Positions 51,723 to 61,127 of a stretch of 64,000 bases of DNA are shown in pieces. Each line of letters begins with the position of its first letter. The stretch's first letter is position 1. Location: contig NZ_CP119758.1 of assembly GCF_029323795.1 (NCBI RefSeq), positions 4,402,001 through 4,466,000 of the forward strand. Reading direction: 5' to 3'. The position numbers were made by a program, and so were the translations under genes. Under the pieces are notes generated by a model. The model was not told the DNA's origin. It saw nothing but the letters and a program-made list of their open reading frames with translations, and did no database searches. The stretch is from Zobellia alginiliquefaciens. GTDB lineage: Bacteria; Bacteroidota; Bacteroidia; Flavobacteriales; Flavobacteriaceae.

Positions 51723-52577
51723 TTAGTTGTTGATGGCAGGATCATCCATGCCTTCTTCGATCATGCTATAGAACTGATCAATTTTAGGAAGTACAACAAT
51801 ACGTGTTCTTCTGTTTTTTGATTTTTCAGTTGTAGATACAGGAACATACTCTGATCTACCGGCAGCAGTCATACGCTTAGGATCAACATTGTAATCATTT
51901 TGTAAAATTCTAACTACGGCAGTAGCACGTTTTACACTTAAATCCCAGTTGTCCAACAAAACACCATGTCTTCCGTAAGGCACGTCATCCGTGTGACCTT
52001 CTACCATAAATTCAAAATCAGGTTTGTTGTTTACAACCATTGCTACTTTACCAAGAATTTCTTTGGCTCTGCTAGTTACGTTGTAGCTACCGCTGCTAAA
52101 CAATAATTTATCTGAGATAGACACAAAAACAACACCTTTTTCAACGCTGATTTCAATGTCTTCGTCATCTAAGTTACCCAAAACACCTTTTAAACTCTGA
52201 ACCAAAGAAAGATTTACAGAATCTCTTCTAGTAATCGCATCCTGCAGTTTACGTATCGTAAGGTCTTTTTCTTTTAAGCTTTCCAAAGACTTCTCAAGGT
52301 TCTCGGCACCTTTAGAGGTCAAGGTAGTTAAGTTGCCCATGTTATTGATCAACTCTTGGTTATTCGCTTTTAAAAATGAATTTTGATCTTGTAATGTTTT
52401 AAGTCGAGAACTAGCAGTGGCTTTTTCTTCTAAACAATCGTTCAATTTAACCGTTGCAGAATTTAAAAGATCTTGTGCTTCCTTATGCTTGGCTTCTAAA
52501 TCTGAATACTTCTTCTGTGAAACACATGAGGACAACAACAAGGTCACTCCTAAACAGCCTAAAATTAATTTCTTCAT
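51723..52577 (-). CDS. OmpA-family lipoprotein
   Basis: The 284-residue protein has a signal peptide with lipobox L-S-S-C (Cys18), a long coiled coil (residues ~25-130, with many L-x-x-x-N/K-x-x heptads) and a C-terminal OmpA/MotB peptidoglycan-binding domain (~150-270; G-H-T-D-D-V-P-Y, N-W-D-L-S-V-K-R-A, G-R-S-E-Y-V-P-V, N-R-R-T-R-I-V). It would tether the outer membrane to peptidoglycan. No motor proteins (MotA) are nearby. A TAATTTTG element on the minus strand at 52639-52646 is a possible promoter. Confidence 0.9.
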   Translation of the reverse strand: MKKLILGCLGVTLLLSSCVSQKKYSDLEAKHKEAQDLLNSATVKLNDCLEEKATASSRLKTLQDQNSFLKANNQELINNMGNLTTLTSKGAENLEKSLESLKEKDLTIRKLQDAITRRDSVNLSLVQSLKGVLGNLDDEDIEISVEKGVVFVSISDKLLFSSGSYNVTSRAKEILGKVAMVVNNKPDFEFMVEGHTDDVPYGRHGVLLDNWDLSVKRATAVVRILQNDYNVDPKRMTAAGRSEYVPVSTTEKSKNRRTRIVVLPKIDQFYSMIEEGMDDPAINN

Positions 52578-52679
52578 AATGAGAGTTACTAGTATTTAAT
52601 GTTTGTTATTTGTTTTTTTTATAAGCGTCACTAAGCTACAAAATTATATAATCGTACTGCTCGGTATTTGTAAAATTAG

Positions 52680-53681
52680 TTAATGTTTTACTAAATCGTT
52701 AAAATTCTTTACATGATGTACGAAATGCTGCCATACAATGGACTTTACCTTATAATACTTTGGTATAAAATTAGCTTTTTCACGTCGTTTATACATCTTT
52801 CCAAAATGTCTATAAAAGCTTAAATGTGCCCTTAAAATGGCAAAACAGTGTGTAAATTTTAGTTGAAAGATGAATCGTAAGGCTGCCACTCCATCGGATA
52901 GAAGGCGAATTAACACCAAAATCAATGCTTTTCTTCGTGGTAGGTTTTTGGTCAAGGAGAAAAGGGAATTCCTAAAATTAAGAAATGTCTTCTTCGGGTT
53001 CATATTACTTAGAGTGGAACCACCTAAATGATATACATGGGAGGTGCCCACATATAGAATTTTATATCCTTTATTTTTTGCTCTCCAACATAAATCAACT
53101 TCTTCCTGATGGGCAAAATAATCCTCGTCAAATCCTTTTAAATCCCAGAACACATCACTTTTAATGAACATACATGCGCCAGTGGCCCAGAATATTTCAA
53201 TAATATCATCATATTGCCCTTTGTCTTCCTCTAATTCTTGGAAAATTCTACCTCTACAAAACGGATACCCCAATTGATCAATGAAACCTCCACCAGCACC
53301 GGCATATTCAAAATGATCTTTACGCATCAAATCAAGAATTTTAGGCTGAATAATGGCCGCATCTTCATTTTCTTTAAAAGCCTTAATAATAGGTTCCAAC
53401 CAGCCTTCTGCAACTTCCACATCGGAATTTAAAAGACAATACACATCGGCTTCTACACTTTTTAAACCTATGTTATACCCTGTGGTAAACCCTCCATTTT
53501 CACTATTTTGAACAACGGTAATATTGGGGTAGTTGGTTTTGATAAATGCTACGGAACCATCTGTAGAGGCATTATCAACAACGTAAATTTCCGCACCATC
53601 GGAATATTGAATGACCGATGGAAGGTACCTTTCAAGAAGTACCTCTCCGTTCCAATTAAGTATGACTATGGCTATACGCAA
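52680..53681 (-). CDS. Family 2 glycosyltransferase, rhamnosyltransferase-like
   Basis: This 333-residue GT-A protein has V-I-L-N-W-N-G at the N-terminus, Y-V-V-D-N-A-S-T-D-G-S, the D-x-D-type L-N-S-D-V-E-V and W-A-T-G-A-C-M-F-I in the acceptor region. The C-terminal ~70 residues are basic and may be a membrane-associated helix. WbbL-type rhamnosyltransferases are the closest recalled relatives. It is solitary, adjacent to the HsdR-N-like ORF with 12 bp between, and may be co-transcribed with it. Confidence 0.9.
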   Translation of the reverse strand: MRIAIVILNWNGEVLLERYLPSVIQYSDGAEIYVVDNASTDGSVAFIKTNYPNITVVQNSENGGFTTGYNIGLKSVEADVYCLLNSDVEVAEGWLEPIIKAFKENEDAAIIQPKILDLMRKDHFEYAGAGGGFIDQLGYPFCRGRIFQELEEDKGQYDDIIEIFWATGACMFIKSDVFWDLKGFDEDYFAHQEEVDLCWRAKNKGYKILYVGTSHVYHLGGSTLSNMNPKKTFLNFRNSLFSLTKNLPRRKALILVLIRLLSDGVAALRFIFQLKFTHCFAILRAHLSFYRHFGKMYKRREKANFIPKYYKVKSIVWQHFVHHVKNFNDLVKH

Positions 53682-53693
53682 GACGATGGCAAA

Positions 53694-54140
53694 TTAACGG
53701 CTAAAATCAGGAATATTCCTCAGAAATGTATACTTTTCTGACGTAAAATCCATTTTGCAATAAAAATGGTCGAGCCCGTTGGTTACCATCAGGTAATCTG
53801 CTTTGAGTTCTAGGTTGTAGCGCGCTATTTGGTCAAAGGTAACTTGGTTAATTGTAATTTCAGGAGCCTTGCATTCCACAAGTATATGGATACTTCCGTC
53901 AGAATTAAAAACAACTACATCATACCTTTTTTTAATGTTATTGATAATCAGCTGTTTCTCTACGTTTACTAAGCTTTTAGGATATTTTTTTTCGAGTAAC
54001 AGATAATTGACTACATGCTGTCTCACCCATTCTTCCGGTTGTAGTACCACAAATTTTTTGCGTATGCTGTCAAAAATACGCACGTTATTTTCGCTACTTT
54101 TGAACCGGAATTTGTACTCAGGAAAATTAAGGGGTACCAT
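53694..54140 (-). CDS. Stand-alone HsdR N-terminal-like nuclease-fold protein
   Basis: The 148-residue protein resembles the N-terminal domain of type I restriction R subunits (HSDR_N_2). It has an R-Y-D-V-V-V-F strand with D74, then V-E-C-K-A-P-E with E89 and K91, a PD-(D/E)xK-like arrangement. R-Q-H-V-V-N-Y-L-L-L-E-K-K-Y-P is the family's helical opening. No helicase, methylase or specificity subunits follow. ATG at 54140 avoids the overlap with the divergent holA that the longer ORF would cause. It may be a housekeeping nuclease or a relic; related single-domain proteins occur in many Bacteroidota. Confidence 0.82.
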   Translation of the reverse strand: MVPLNFPEYKFRFKSSENNVRIFDSIRKKFVVLQPEEWVRQHVVNYLLLEKKYPKSLVNVEKQLIINNIKKRYDVVVFNSDGSIHILVECKAPEITINQVTFDQIARYNLELKADYLMVTNGLDHFYCKMDFTSEKYTFLRNIPDFSR

Positions 54141-54166
54141 ATAGCAAATTTGATGATTTTTTTTGG

Positions 54167-55168
54167 ATGGATGAAGCAAAACAAATAGTTAGCGATATTA
54201 AAAACGGCACAATTAAACCCATTTACTTTTTATTTGGGGAGGAGCCCTATTATATTGATGCCATTGCCTCATATATTGAGAAAAATGTACTTGCGGAAGA
54301 GGAAAAAGGGTTCAACCAAATGGTTCTTTATGGAAAGGATGTAACAATAGATGATATCGTTTCCAACGCAAAAAGGTACCCTATGATGGCGGAACGGCAA
54401 GTGGTTATCGTAAAAGAGGCCCAACATTTGGTGCGTACCATTGAAAACTTGACCTCTTATGTAGACAATCCTCAACCAACAACGGTTTTGGTTGTTTGCT
54501 ACAAATATAAAAAACTGGATAAACGCAAGAAGTTATATAAGTCGGTTAAAAAAGCAGGTGTTCTTTTTGAAAGCAAAAAACTGTACGAAAACCAAGTCTC
54601 TGACTGGATAAGGAAAAACTTGCAGGGCAGGGGGTATAGTATATCGCACAAAGCGGCAATATTACTTACGGAGTTTTTAGGAACGGATTTAAGCCGTATA
54701 AACAACGAAATAGAAAAACTTCAGCTTGTACTGCCTCAAAAGAGTGAGATTACACCAACAGATATAGAGGCTCATATTGGTATTAGCAAGGACTACAATA
54801 ATTTTGAGCTAAAGAAGGCCATTGGTGAGAGAAACGTACTTAAGGCTACGCGAATAATCAATTATTTTGCTCAAAATCCAAAAGATAATCCATTTGTACT
54901 CACTGTAACTTTATTGCATACATTCTTTAGTCAACTTTTGCAGTATCATGGTTTAAAAGACCATTCTGCTAAGAGTGTAGCAAGTGCATTGCGAATTAAC
55001 CCATATTTTGTGGGTGAGTTTCAGACTGCGGCTCGAAATTATCCAATGAGAAAGGTAAGCGGAATTATATCTGCTCTTCGTGAAATGGACTTAAAAGGAA
55101 AAGGGGTAGGGGCTAATGTTAATTCTCAAGCAGATCTATTGAAAGAACTGCTGGTTAAAATAATATAA
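54167..55168 (+). CDS. holA: DNA polymerase III delta subunit
   Basis: The 333-residue clamp-loader subunit has the HolA layout: N-terminal Y-F-L-F-G-E-E-P-Y-Y-I-D, the nucleotide-binding-like fold without a functional Walker motif, F-L-G-T-D-L-S-R-I-N-N-E-I-E-K-L, then the helical collar. It opens the beta clamp during replication. ATG at 54167 is 26 bp from the divergent nuclease gene's start. Its stop is 1 bp before the stop of the converging DoxX gene. Confidence 0.92.
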   Translation: MDEAKQIVSDIKNGTIKPIYFLFGEEPYYIDAIASYIEKNVLAEEEKGFNQMVLYGKDVTIDDIVSNAKRYPMMAERQVVIVKEAQHLVRTIENLTSYVDNPQPTTVLVVCYKYKKLDKRKKLYKSVKKAGVLFESKKLYENQVSDWIRKNLQGRGYSISHKAAILLTEFLGTDLSRINNEIEKLQLVLPQKSEITPTDIEAHIGISKDYNNFELKKAIGERNVLKATRIINYFAQNPKDNPFVLTVTLLHTFFSQLLQYHGLKDHSAKSVASALRINPYFVGEFQTAARNYPMRKVSGIISALREMDLKGKGVGANVNSQADLLKELLVKII

Positions 55169-55169
55169 A

Positions 55170-55544
55170 TTACCTTTTATCTACGCTATATTTTCCAGGC
55201 CCTAAAAGAATAATGGAAACAAAGACTGCTAAGTACATTAGGGCTAATTCTTTCTTTTGAAAAGGGTCTGCTCCATGTACAAGGAAAGCGGCAACAGCCA
55301 TAGTAATGGCGGTGGGTATAGCCGCCCATCTGGTTTTAAAACCGAATATGATCAAAATTGGACACACAAGCTCTGCCAATACCGCTAAAAATAAGGATGG
55401 TGTTGCGCCTATACCAATAGGATCTCCAAATTCAGCACCATTGATCAACATTTGCAATTTTCCATAACCGTGAACAGCCATCATAGCAGAAGCTGCGATT
55501 CGTAATAGAGCTAAGCCAATATCTTTCAAAAGTGTGTTAGACAT
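55170..55544 (-). CDS. DoxX-family membrane protein
   Basis: This 124-residue protein has four membrane helices and the DoxX pattern (G-L-A-L-L-R-I-A-A-S-A-M-M-A-V-H-G, then V-L-A-E-L-V-C-P-I-L-I-I-F-G). Members act as small quinone-related or redox-associated membrane proteins; the specific role is unknown. It converges on holA. Confidence 0.9.
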   Translation of the reverse strand: MSNTLLKDIGLALLRIAASAMMAVHGYGKLQMLINGAEFGDPIGIGATPSLFLAVLAELVCPILIIFGFKTRWAAIPTAITMAVAAFLVHGADPFQKKELALMYLAVFVSIILLGPGKYSVDKR

Positions 55545-55687
55545 GTGTTTTTCAGTTTATATTATTGATAAAAGTATTCTTTTTTATGAACTGACCAAAA
55601 TACAAATGAAACAAAAATTCCACAGGAACACTGTAAAATACAGTGTTGTCATCAAATTAAATACCAATTGGTTTGATTATGAAGTGT

Positions 55688-58099
55688 TTAACGTAGTTTA
55701 GGAAAGCTTCCTGGGTCAACTTCGTTCATAACCGCATATACTTTTTCAAAAACATCTTCGGCATTGGGTTTTGAGAAATAGTCCCCGTCAGTGCCATATG
55801 CCGGTCTGTGAGGTTGAGCGCTTAACGTTTGCGGAGCGGAATCCAAATAGGTATAAGCTCCCTGTTTTTCAATAATTTCATTTAGTAAATATGCCGAACA
55901 TCCACCGGGAACATCTTCATCTATTACCAACAATCTATTTGTTTTCTTTACACTTTCTACAGTATCATGATGTATATCAAAAGGCAATAAGGTCTGTGCG
56001 TCTATTACTTCGGCATCAATACCAACTTCTTTTAACTCTTCGGCAGCTTTTAATACAATTCTAAGTGTGGAGCCATAAGAAACCAAGGTGATGTCCGTTC
56101 CGTGCTTTATAGTTTCAACTTTACCAATTGGTGTACAGAATTCTCCTAGGTTTATAGGTTTCCTTTCTTTTAGTCTGTACCCGTTTAAGCTTTCGATTAC
56201 TAGTGCCGGTTCATCTGTTTTTAAAAGGGTATTGTAAAAGCCTGCCGCTTGCGTCATGTTCCGTGGAGAAAGAATATACATACCGCGGAGCGAATGTATC
56301 AAAGTTCCCATTGGGGAACCTGAATGCCATATGCCCTCCAGACGATGTCCTCTTGTACGTACAATTAAAGGAGCTTTTTGTTTCCCAAAAGTCCGGTATC
56401 GTAAACAAGCTACGTCATCTGTTAACGTGGCAAGAGCATAAAATATGTAATCTAAATACTGAATCTCGGCTATAGGCCGGAGTCCTCTTAATGCCATCCC
56501 GGTTCCTTGTCCAATAATGGTAGTTTCGCGTATGCCTGTATCTGCTACTCTAAACTTACCGTATTTGTTTTGAAGCCCCTCAAGCCCTTGGTTTACATCA
56601 CCAATAGCACCACTATCTTCTCCAAAGACCAGGCTGTTCGGGTATTTCTCTAATATCTTGTCAAAATTATCACGGAGAATAATACGTCCGTCAACATTTT
56701 CGACATCATCCGCGTAAACCGGTTTGACTTCCTTGATATTTTTGGCTCCTGTTGGGCCATCATTGTACAAATCCGCGCTGTATTTTGGCTGGGTTTCTTT
56801 CAGAAAACTGTTGGTCCAGTTTAGCAGCTCTTGTTTTTCCGAAAAAGACTCTCCAATTAAGTATCGCAAAGCTTTTCTTGAGCTTACCGCCAAATCCTTT
56901 TTAATAGGCTCTTCAATGGCTATGAGATCGTTCTTTACTTTTGCTATAAAGTTCTTGTTCTGACTTTTGGCAGAGGCTTTGTCCAATAACTGAACTAGCT
57001 CCTTTTTGAGTGCTTTGTGCTCCTCCAGGTATTCTGACCATGCTTCTCTTTTAGCAGAGCGAACTTCTCTAACAATATTTTTTTCTATTGCTTTAAGTTC
57101 CTCGTCGGTGGTAATTCCGGTTTCCAATATCCACTCACGAAAGCGCTTGTTACAGTCGTTTTCTTTTTCCCATTCTAATCTTTCGGCATCTTTATAACGC
57201 TCGTGTGAACCTGAGGAAGAATGGCCTTGGGGCTGAGTAAGTTCTGTTACGTGAATAATAACGGGCACATGCTCTTCTCGTGCAATATCCGAAGCATTTT
57301 CATAGGCATGCATAAGGGCCGTGTAATCCCATCCTTTAACTTTTAGGATTTCAAACCCTTCCTTTTCATCGGTACGTTTAAAGCCGCTAAGCATTTCGGA
57401 AATATCCTCTTTTGTGGTGTGGTATTCTGCAGGCACGGAAATACCATAGTCATCATCCCAAATACTGATTACCATAGGAACCTGAAGTACCCCTGCGGCA
57501 TTTATAGTTTCTAAAAACATGCCTTCACTGGTACTGGCGTTCCCAATTGTTCCCCAAGCAACTTCATTCCCTTTGTTGGAGAAATTGGTTGCATCCACAC
57601 CGTCCAAATGTCTGTACATTTGTGATGCCTGGGCAAGACCTAACAACCGTGGCATTTGCCCGGCCGTACAAGATATATCTGCACTACTGTTTTTCTGTTC
57701 GGTAAGATTTTTCCAGCTACCATCCTCGTTAAGACTGTGGGTCACATAATGACCGCCCATTTGCCTGCCGGCACTCATAGGCTCTTTCTCAATATCCGTA
57801 GTGGCATAAAGTCCATGAAACATTTCTTTGGGATTGGTTAACCCTAAAGCCATCATGAATGTTTGATCGCGGTAATATCCACTTCGGAAATCACCATCTT
57901 TAAAAGAGCGGGCCATGGCCAATTGCGGCAGTTCTTTTCCATCTCCGAAAATCCCAAATTTTGCCTTACCGGTCAAAACCTCTTTTCTACCCAATAAGCT
58001 TACGGTTCTACTAAGAACGGCAATTTTGTAATCGCTTATAATTTGGGTCTTGAAATCATCAAACGTAATATCGTTACTTGTTTTAGGCGATGTATCCAT
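55688..58099 (-). CDS. Fused 2-oxoacid dehydrogenase E1 (alpha-beta)
   Basis: The 803-residue protein joins E1 alpha and beta in one chain. The alpha part (residues ~1-380) has M-G-G-H-Y-V-T-H-S, then N-A-S-T-S-E-G-M-F-L-E (a variant of the G-D-G-x-x-x-E-G TPP motif) and I-W-D-D-D-Y-G-I-S-V-P. The beta part (~470-803) has V-F-G-E-D-S-G, R-V-A-D-T-G-I-R-E-T, and a C-terminal transketolase-like domain. It decarboxylates branched-chain 2-oxoacids or pyruvate using TPP and passes the acyl group to an E2, not seen here. The Bacteroidota fused form is common. The start 58099 is set by a promoter at 58119-58149. Confidence 0.93.
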   Translation of the reverse strand: MDTSPKTSNDITFDDFKTQIISDYKIAVLSRTVSLLGRKEVLTGKAKFGIFGDGKELPQLAMARSFKDGDFRSGYYRDQTFMMALGLTNPKEMFHGLYATTDIEKEPMSAGRQMGGHYVTHSLNEDGSWKNLTEQKNSSADISCTAGQMPRLLGLAQASQMYRHLDGVDATNFSNKGNEVAWGTIGNASTSEGMFLETINAAGVLQVPMVISIWDDDYGISVPAEYHTTKEDISEMLSGFKRTDEKEGFEILKVKGWDYTALMHAYENASDIAREEHVPVIIHVTELTQPQGHSSSGSHERYKDAERLEWEKENDCNKRFREWILETGITTDEELKAIEKNIVREVRSAKREAWSEYLEEHKALKKELVQLLDKASAKSQNKNFIAKVKNDLIAIEEPIKKDLAVSSRKALRYLIGESFSEKQELLNWTNSFLKETQPKYSADLYNDGPTGAKNIKEVKPVYADDVENVDGRIILRDNFDKILEKYPNSLVFGEDSGAIGDVNQGLEGLQNKYGKFRVADTGIRETTIIGQGTGMALRGLRPIAEIQYLDYIFYALATLTDDVACLRYRTFGKQKAPLIVRTRGHRLEGIWHSGSPMGTLIHSLRGMYILSPRNMTQAAGFYNTLLKTDEPALVIESLNGYRLKERKPINLGEFCTPIGKVETIKHGTDITLVSYGSTLRIVLKAAEELKEVGIDAEVIDAQTLLPFDIHHDTVESVKKTNRLLVIDEDVPGGCSAYLLNEIIEKQGAYTYLDSAPQTLSAQPHRPAYGTDGDYFSKPNAEDVFEKVYAVMNEVDPGSFPKLR

Positions 58100-58118
58100 T
58101 AAGCTGTGAGAATTTTCA

Positions 58119-58149
58119 CAAAAATAACAAACTAGAAGCATTTTTACAA
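58119..58149 (-). promoter_or_regulatory. Promoter, -33 TTG / N20 / -7 TATTTTTG
   Basis: On the minus strand TTG at 58149-58147, 20 bp, then TATTTTTG at 58126-58119. It lies inside the 14-residue extension of the longest ORF and so fixes the start of the E1 gene at 58099. Confidence 0.75.
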
Positions 58150-58263
58150 TGCTTGCATCATATACTTCATTAAAAAATATTCAAAAAAGACTGTTTTCAA
58201 ATATCATTATGACAATTTTCAGTTGTTAAATTTAATTTTCATTAAGAATTCAATAACTAAATC

Positions 58264-61119
58264 TTAAAACCATTTTCTAGTAAATAGGCCAATTAGAGTT
58301 TTAGGGCTTACGGTAACGATGAATCTAATTTTCTCACCATACTGAGACTGTGAGACTTCCCATCCATTATTGGAGTAAACAGGTAGATAGAGTTCAAAAT
58401 AATCGGTAAGCAAGTTGAGGCGAACACCAGAATCATATACAAACTTGCCACTTCGACCTTTATTTTTAACGTAACCTAGGTCACTATAGACCTCAATCCA
58501 TTTCCAAAGATTGACGCTCGTGTTGATTGTAGTGAGGTAGTCATTGGCAAATCTATACTCCTCTGGAAGAAAGGATTTAAAACCACCTTCGGCAATTATT
58601 ATTTGCTGGCTGTAAATACCGGAATCTTCAGATCTACCTAAGTACCCATAATCAAACAAGTAATCCGTAGGTCGGTCCAAAGCAAAACTATAATAGTTGG
58701 GGTCTGTATAATCTGTAGTTTTATTTCTTATAAATTTACCTGCATAAAACCGAAAGTTGAATTGACGGTTGTTCTCAAATAGCTTCCGATACTCTAGCTC
58801 AAAAGCAACTTTGGTAAAATCATTGGCGTGTTGGGCATCTGCAAACCAAGAAACATAATTAATAATACCCGGATTTCTGTTGGTGTACCTAACGTTCAGA
58901 ATACTGTAGTCCGGTGGGGTTTCAAAATCTCCTAAATTCTCATCCTTATCCCTTAGGACATTTACAAACCTAAAGTTCAGGAATTCCCTTTTGTTGGAAA
59001 TTAAATTTTCAGGCCGCCATCCAAAAGTAATAGAAGGTGTTATAGTTGAATATCTAGAATTTTCTTGAAAATGGTAGGTTGACCCACCAAGCCTAAAATT
59101 GGCTACATACAAACCACTTTTGCTAAGGTATTTACGATATGAAAAACTTCCTGAGCCTACGAAACTCTTTTCCCGGAATGAATAAGATGGTGAAAAATCG
59201 TATACGAATGGGCGCTCTAAGAAGGTTTTATTATACAACCGCATGCCTGGGGTCCATCCGTCATAAATATTGAAGTTGAGAATGGGGACATAAAACACTT
59301 GATTATAATACGGGTTTTCCGAATCTTTAAAAAAGGTGAACTTAAGCTTTTTATTTCCGGAGAAAAAGCCGCCCAAAGACTTCCAGTTATCCCTTTGGTT
59401 GAATTCTGGAATCTTTTGGTCATAATTGAGTACCAAACGTTTTTCCTCGTTTCTGGGAATGGTCACCGTTTTTATATCGCTAATACCCGAAAACCAATAT
59501 TTAGATACTACGGAATCCTTTTTAAGCCCAAATAAGGAAACCGGAACGTTAGTCCCTTTTTTGTTTTTAATGGTAACCTTGAGTGAATCTTCGGTTTTTT
59601 CAACCTTTTTAATTTTAAAATCTATTTTACGATCCGTAGTTACATAGTCTTTAAAGAACCAATCAATATCGGTCTCTGTAGACCTTTTTAATATGGATTC
59701 AAAGTCTAAAGTTTTAACTTGACTTAGCTTGTAATGCTTATAAAATGTCTTTATACTTTTATCAACTTTATCCTTGCCTATGTAGCTTGCCAAATAAGCC
59801 AATCCAAGACCTGCTTTATATTTATTGGCAATTTTCTGATTGAATTTTATCAGGGAGTCATTACTGGTACTCAGTGGCTGGTCTAAATTTGTTCGGGCCG
59901 TAAGCATATACAAAAACGGATACTGTTCATTAAAATCCATTTTTGCCAGATTAAAACTGCGCACCCCCCATATTTTGGAAAGTTTACCCAGTAGTTTCTG
60001 ATCTGGATAGTATTGTTCTACAAATTCTATCATTAAATAATTTGCAATAGCATCACTTAACCATTGTTCTTTTCTTGGGTCTAGAAAAAGGGTCTCTTCC
60101 AGAATGTTGATGAGGGCAGTTTTTAGAAACTTCATCTCAAACTGAAACTGTTCTTCGTAGGGCCTTATGAAAGAAGGTAACTGATTAATACCATATAACG
60201 GATTCTTCTCATAATCCAATTGACTTACCAATAGTTGTTTATGAGGGTATGTACCTAGATTTTCCTCAATGAACTCTGTGACTCTATTGATGGATAGGCC
60301 TTTAAAAATGTCTTCATATTTATAAACTTCAATATCCGTTATTACGGTTATCTGTGGGGTTACATGCGTCATGAATCGCTTTTCAGCGCTTAATAGAATC
60401 TCACAATTTTTCTGTTGTTCCGCAGTTAACTGTGCCATTTGCCCATTTGGAATGGGGTCATCGCCCAAAACGGTAAAATTGGTAACCAAATTTAAATTAC
60501 TGGGGTAAACAAAGTTTACCGTAGTTTCCGTAACCCCGGTATACAGGTCTTCCAAATTTTTGTTAGAATATAAATGCCAAGCACCGTCAAAATATGCCGG
60601 TGTCAAATACCAGTCCTTAAGGTAATAACTGTTCTTTCTCTTGTCATAACCATAAGGCGTAAACTTGTTTTCGGGAAGTTTTATAGTGTAGGTTAGAAAA
60701 AGTTTAGTTGATTCTCCTGGGCCCAACGGACTATTTAAATCGATTTTTAATATATCCTCACCAGTTGTTCGCTGCCAATGAAGCCCCCTGTATTCGCTGT
60801 CTACGGCACTCATTATATTGGTATACCCTCTTTCTTGTTTTTTAGCTAAATGAAGACTTTTTTTGAACTCTTCGGAAAAACGTTTGGCCAAACCTGTACT
60901 TTTACTTGCATAAGCATGTGCCCAGTCATTAAAGTACAAGGTGTTAAGGGTAATGTTGGTCGTGTTTTTATATGTGAATTCCTGCTGCACATGGATTTCT
61001 TTTTCCACGCCATCAAGTGTAGCGGTCAGTACATTTTCATGCTGCGCAACTAATTCTTCGGAAGCACCAAAAATAGTGGCTCCTAGATAAAAACAAAATA
61101 TGAGGGATTTGATTTTCAA
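58264..61119 (-). CDS. M1-peptidase-like protein with degenerate active site, fused to a putative outer-membrane barrel
   Basis: This 951-residue protein has a signal peptide (residues ~1-25) and an M1 aminopeptidase-type beta-sandwich (~28-240; Y-L-T-P-A-Y-F-D-G-A-W-H). In the catalytic domain the zinc motif H-E-x-x-H is replaced: residues 338-342 read N-I-L-E-E, and the downstream W-L-x-E-G-x-A becomes W-L-S-D-A-I-A (353-359). All zinc-ligand histidines are gone, so no peptidase activity is expected. From about residue 600 to the end the chain is alternating beta-strands ending in K-W-F, like an outer-membrane barrel with terminal phenylalanine. The combination suggests a surface binding or secretion role, but this is inference. 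Confidence 0.78.
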   Translation of the reverse strand: MKIKSLIFCFYLGATIFGASEELVAQHENVLTATLDGVEKEIHVQQEFTYKNTTNITLNTLYFNDWAHAYASKSTGLAKRFSEEFKKSLHLAKKQERGYTNIMSAVDSEYRGLHWQRTTGEDILKIDLNSPLGPGESTKLFLTYTIKLPENKFTPYGYDKRKNSYYLKDWYLTPAYFDGAWHLYSNKNLEDLYTGVTETTVNFVYPSNLNLVTNFTVLGDDPIPNGQMAQLTAEQQKNCEILLSAEKRFMTHVTPQITVITDIEVYKYEDIFKGLSINRVTEFIEENLGTYPHKQLLVSQLDYEKNPLYGINQLPSFIRPYEEQFQFEMKFLKTALINILEETLFLDPRKEQWLSDAIANYLMIEFVEQYYPDQKLLGKLSKIWGVRSFNLAKMDFNEQYPFLYMLTARTNLDQPLSTSNDSLIKFNQKIANKYKAGLGLAYLASYIGKDKVDKSIKTFYKHYKLSQVKTLDFESILKRSTETDIDWFFKDYVTTDRKIDFKIKKVEKTEDSLKVTIKNKKGTNVPVSLFGLKKDSVVSKYWFSGISDIKTVTIPRNEEKRLVLNYDQKIPEFNQRDNWKSLGGFFSGNKKLKFTFFKDSENPYYNQVFYVPILNFNIYDGWTPGMRLYNKTFLERPFVYDFSPSYSFREKSFVGSGSFSYRKYLSKSGLYVANFRLGGSTYHFQENSRYSTITPSITFGWRPENLISNKREFLNFRFVNVLRDKDENLGDFETPPDYSILNVRYTNRNPGIINYVSWFADAQHANDFTKVAFELEYRKLFENNRQFNFRFYAGKFIRNKTTDYTDPNYYSFALDRPTDYLFDYGYLGRSEDSGIYSQQIIIAEGGFKSFLPEEYRFANDYLTTINTSVNLWKWIEVYSDLGYVKNKGRSGKFVYDSGVRLNLLTDYFELYLPVYSNNGWEVSQSQYGEKIRFIVTVSPKTLIGLFTRKWF

Positions 61120-61127
61120 GCGTACTA

